In this document: positions 4,677 to 6,912 of the stretch, in pieces
How positions within the stretch are numbered: position 1 is the stretch's first letter
Layout: each line of letters begins with the position of its first letter
Assembly (NCBI GenBank): GCA_902465425.1
Contig: CABQNA010000080.1
Coordinates: 1-6,912, forward strand
DNA: 6,912 nucleotides
Source of the DNA: an uncultured Collinsella sp.
Lineage (GTDB): Bacteria; Actinomycetota; Coriobacteriia; Coriobacteriales; Coriobacteriaceae
Direction of reading: 5' to 3'
The notes under the pieces: generated by a model
The model's database searches: none
Told to the model about the DNA's origin: nothing
What the model saw: the letters and a program-made list of their open reading frames with translations, nothing else
Made by a program: the position numbers and the translations under genes

Positions 4677-6912
4677 TCAGTCATCGTCACTCGCGCCTAA
4701 TTGCTGCAGCAGCATGAGTGCCGCGGCCACCGGGCCGGTGCCGTCGTTGGCGTCGAGACCGCGACCCAGGCCGCTGCCCGCACCGGCGCCCGCCTTGTAA
4801 GGCACCGACAGCTTGCGGCTCTTGGGGAAGTTCACCGCGCCATAGCGAGTCTTAAGCTCATAGGCCACCTTCTTGGGCACGTCGACGCCCAAAAACGTGA
4901 TGCGTCCGCCGCTGAGCGTGACACTCTCGAGCCCCAGGCGCTCGCCGCGGATGCGGATGCGCGCGCGATTGAACAGGTTAAGCCCCGCCAACGGCAGCTC
5001 ACCATGCGCGGCCTCGGTCTCTTCCTGTACCTCGTCGATACTCTCCAGGTCCCCTGCAGCCGCGAGCTTGCGGTATACGAGCACGCGCTGGTCCACCGCC
5101 GGCAGGTACTCCTCGGACAAGAAATAGTCGGCCGGCAGGTTAATGCCCACGCTCGCCGCCTCCACGCCGGCGTCGTCATCGCCGCGCGCCTCGGCCACGG
5201 CCTGGCCCAGCATCTGCGTAAACAGGTCAAAGCCCACGCTCGACAGATTGCCGTGCTGCTCGGCGCCCATAAGCGAGCCAGCGCCGCGAATCTCCAGGTC
5301 GCGCATGGCGATGCGCATGCCGCTGCCCAGGTCCTGGAACTCGGAAAGTGCGGTCAGGCGTGCCGTGGCCTCCTCGGTAAGCGGCAGCTCGCCCGGGAAC
5401 ATAAAGTACGCATAGGCCTGCGTGGCAGAGCGACCCACACGGCCCTTGAGCTGGTAGAGCTGCGCCAGACCCAGGCGCTGCGAGTCCTCGATGATCAGTG
5501 TGTTGGCGGTCGCGTTGTCGATACCGCTCTCCACGATGGTCGTGGCGATGAGCACGTCGATCTTTTTGGTCGCGAACTCGATCATCACGTCCTCGACCTC
5601 GCGCGGGCTCATCTTGCCGTGCGCCACGCCCACGCGCGCCTCGGGCGCGGCCTCGTGCACGCGCGCCACGGCGTCGTCGATGGTCTTGACGCGGTTGGAC
5701 ACGTAGTACACCTGGCCGCCGCGACCCACCTCCAGGCGAATCGCCGCGCTCACCACATCGGGGTCGTACTCCCCCACGTGCACGATCACGGGACGACGCC
5801 CAGTCGGCGGCGTGGTGATCAGGCTCATGTCGCGCACGCCGCTCGTGGCCATCTGCATGGTTCGCGGAATCGGCGTTGCCGAAAGCGTAAGCACGTCAAT
5901 CTGCTCGCGCAGGTTCTTGAGCTGCTCCTTGTGCTGCACGCCAAAGCGCTGTTCCTCGTCGATAATCACCAGGCCCAGGTTCTTGGGGTTCACATCGGCC
6001 GAAAGCAGACGGTGCGTGCCGATGAGCACATCGATCGTGCCCTCGGCAAACGCCTTGAGCGCGCGCTTCTGCTGTGCCGGCGTGCGGAAGCGGCTGAGCA
6101 CCTCGACCTCAAGGCCAAACGGGGCAAAACGCTCAAAGAACGTCTCGTAGTGCTGCTGGGCCAGAATGGTCGTGGGGCAGAGCACCATGACCTGGCGGCC
6201 GGAGTCCACACACTTAAACGCCGCGCGCAGGGCAACCTCGGTCTTGCCAAAGCCCACGTCGCCGCACAGCAGACGGTCCATGGGCTTGGGCGCCTCCATG
6301 TCGGCCTTAATGTCGGCGATGGCCTCCAGCTGGTCGCGTGTCTCGTCGTAAGGGAAGCTCTCCTCCATCTCGATCTGCTCGGGCGTATCGGGCGGACAGG
6401 CGATACCGGTAATCGACGAGCGGCGCGTATACAGGTCGACCAGGTCAAACGCCAGTTTTTTGGCATTCTTGCGCGCCTTATTGGTGGCACGCGTCCAGTC
6501 GGCGGTATTGAGCCTGGTCAAGCGCGGTTTATCGCCGTCGGGACCGACGTAGCGCGTAATGCGGTCGACCTGCTCGAGCGGCACGTAGAGCTTGTCGCCG
6601 TCGGCATATTCCAGCAAAAAGTAGTCGCGCTCCTTGCCGCCCACTTCCTGGCGCGCGATCTCGCTAAAGAGCGCGATACCGTGGGTAGCGTGCACCACGT
6701 AGTCGCCCGGCTTAAACGGGAACGTGATCTGCGTAATGTCCACCTTGCGGCGACTGCGCGCGCGGTTGGCGTCCATGCGGGCGTTGAGGTCGGCGATCGA
6801 GAACACGGCCAGGTTGGCATCGGGCACCACCACGCCCTGCGGCAGAGCGGCATCGACAAAGGTCACGCGTCCGCGCGAGATGGTGGGCACGGCGGCACCG
6901 GCGGCAGCCTGG
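4677..6912 (-). CDS. mfd: transcription-repair coupling factor Mfd, C-terminal two thirds (5' end outside window)
   Basis: The reading frame runs off the right edge; about 744 of the roughly 1100-1200 residues typical of Mfd are present. Numbering from the GTG codon at 6890 (an internal Val, not a start): the end of the UvrB-like region is at about 1-50 and the RNA-polymerase interaction (CarD-like) domain at 55-116 (KPGDYVVHATHGIALF, KLYVPLEQVDRITRYVG). The RecG-like translocase follows, with Walker A GDVGFGKT (210-217), PTTILAQQHYETFFERF (239-255), DEEQ (311-314), SATPIPRT (337-344), QLKGRVGRS (480-488) and the TRG-type segment RDLEIRGAGSL (530-540). The C-terminal TRCF/D7 domain starts near 585 (LPADYFLSEEYLP). 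Mfd is the cytosolic ATPase that displaces RNA polymerase stalled at DNA lesions and recruits UvrA for nucleotide excision repair. All ATPase motifs visible are intact. After D7 comes a Gly/Ala-rich linker (about 699-720), then a short hydrophobic helix and an acidic end (SDDD). The deduced N-terminal UvrB-like domains are not in view. Confidence 0.97.
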   Translation of the reverse strand, partial: QAAAGAAVPTISRGRVTFVDAALPQGVVVPDANLAVFSIADLNARMDANRARSRRKVDITQITFPFKPGDYVVHATHGIALFSEIARQEVGGKERDYFLLEYADGDKLYVPLEQVDRITRYVGPDGDKPRLTRLNTADWTRATNKARKNAKKLAFDLVDLYTRRSSITGIACPPDTPEQIEMEESFPYDETRDQLEAIADIKADMEAPKPMDRLLCGDVGFGKTEVALRAAFKCVDSGRQVMVLCPTTILAQQHYETFFERFAPFGLEVEVLSRFRTPAQQKRALKAFAEGTIDVLIGTHRLLSADVNPKNLGLVIIDEEQRFGVQHKEQLKNLREQIDVLTLSATPIPRTMQMATSGVRDMSLITTPPTGRRPVIVHVGEYDPDVVSAAIRLEVGRGGQVYYVSNRVKTIDDAVARVHEAAPEARVGVAHGKMSPREVEDVMIEFATKKIDVLIATTIVESGIDNATANTLIIEDSQRLGLAQLYQLKGRVGRSATQAYAYFMFPGELPLTEEATARLTALSEFQDLGSGMRIAMRDLEIRGAGSLMGAEQHGNLSSVGFDLFTQMLGQAVAEARGDDDAGVEAASVGINLPADYFLSEEYLPAVDQRVLVYRKLAAAGDLESIDEVQEETEAAHGELPLAGLNLFNRARIRIRGERLGLESVTLSGGRITFLGVDVPKKVAYELKTRYGAVNFPKSRKLSVPYKAGAGAGSGLGRGLDANDGTGPVAAALMLLQQLGASDDD

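Noticed and set aside
1994..6912. Mfd, PAP2, threonine aldolase and GNAT as one novel functional system
   Set aside because: They share a strand, but gaps of 45-80 bp, a hairpin after mfd and a strong terminator before the GNAT gene argue against a tight operon. The predicted activities form no known or evident pathway.

Overview
The window looks like a chromosomal stretch of a GC-rich Gram-positive bacterium, most likely a gut coriobacterium (Actinomycetota, Collinsella-like). This rests on GC-rich coding with G/C-biased third positions, an AT-rich intergenic spacer, clear Shine-Dalgarno sites and the gene repertoire. The genus is an inference; no rRNA or other taxonomic marker is present.

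Layout, left to right. Positions 23-50 hold a perfect 12-bp hairpin that overlaps the stop codon of the first gene. Positions 50-1042 (minus) encode a two-SIS-domain protein of the FrlB/FraB type (fructosamine-6-phosphate deglycase family). A 207-bp AT-rich spacer (1043-1249) carries several small dyads and repeats. It separates this gene from a divergent HutC-type GntR regulator (1250-1972, plus). Together they look like a locally regulated Amadori-product (fructose-amine) catabolic module, whose other genes would lie left of the window.

From 1994 to the right edge every gene is on the minus strand, so the reading order is right to left. It begins with the C-terminal two thirds of the transcription-repair coupling factor Mfd (4677-6912, its 5' end cut by the window). 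A PAP2-family membrane phosphatase follows (3733-4596), then a PLP-dependent threonine aldolase (2662-3687), then a phosphinothricin-acetyltransferase-like GNAT enzyme (1994-2584). The GNAT gene converges on the GntR gene with only 21 bp between stop codons. A strong intrinsic terminator (2601-2643) sits between the threonine aldolase and GNAT genes and ends right at the GNAT ribosome binding site. A weaker hairpin follows mfd. The four genes share a direction but no obvious pathway, so they look like housekeeping neighbours rather than one functional operon.

No mobile element, CRISPR array, tRNA, rRNA or intact novel system was found. The most interesting parts are the deglycase/regulator pair with its structured divergent spacer, and the terminator abutting the GNAT start. 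No gene-free stretch exceeds 300 bp.
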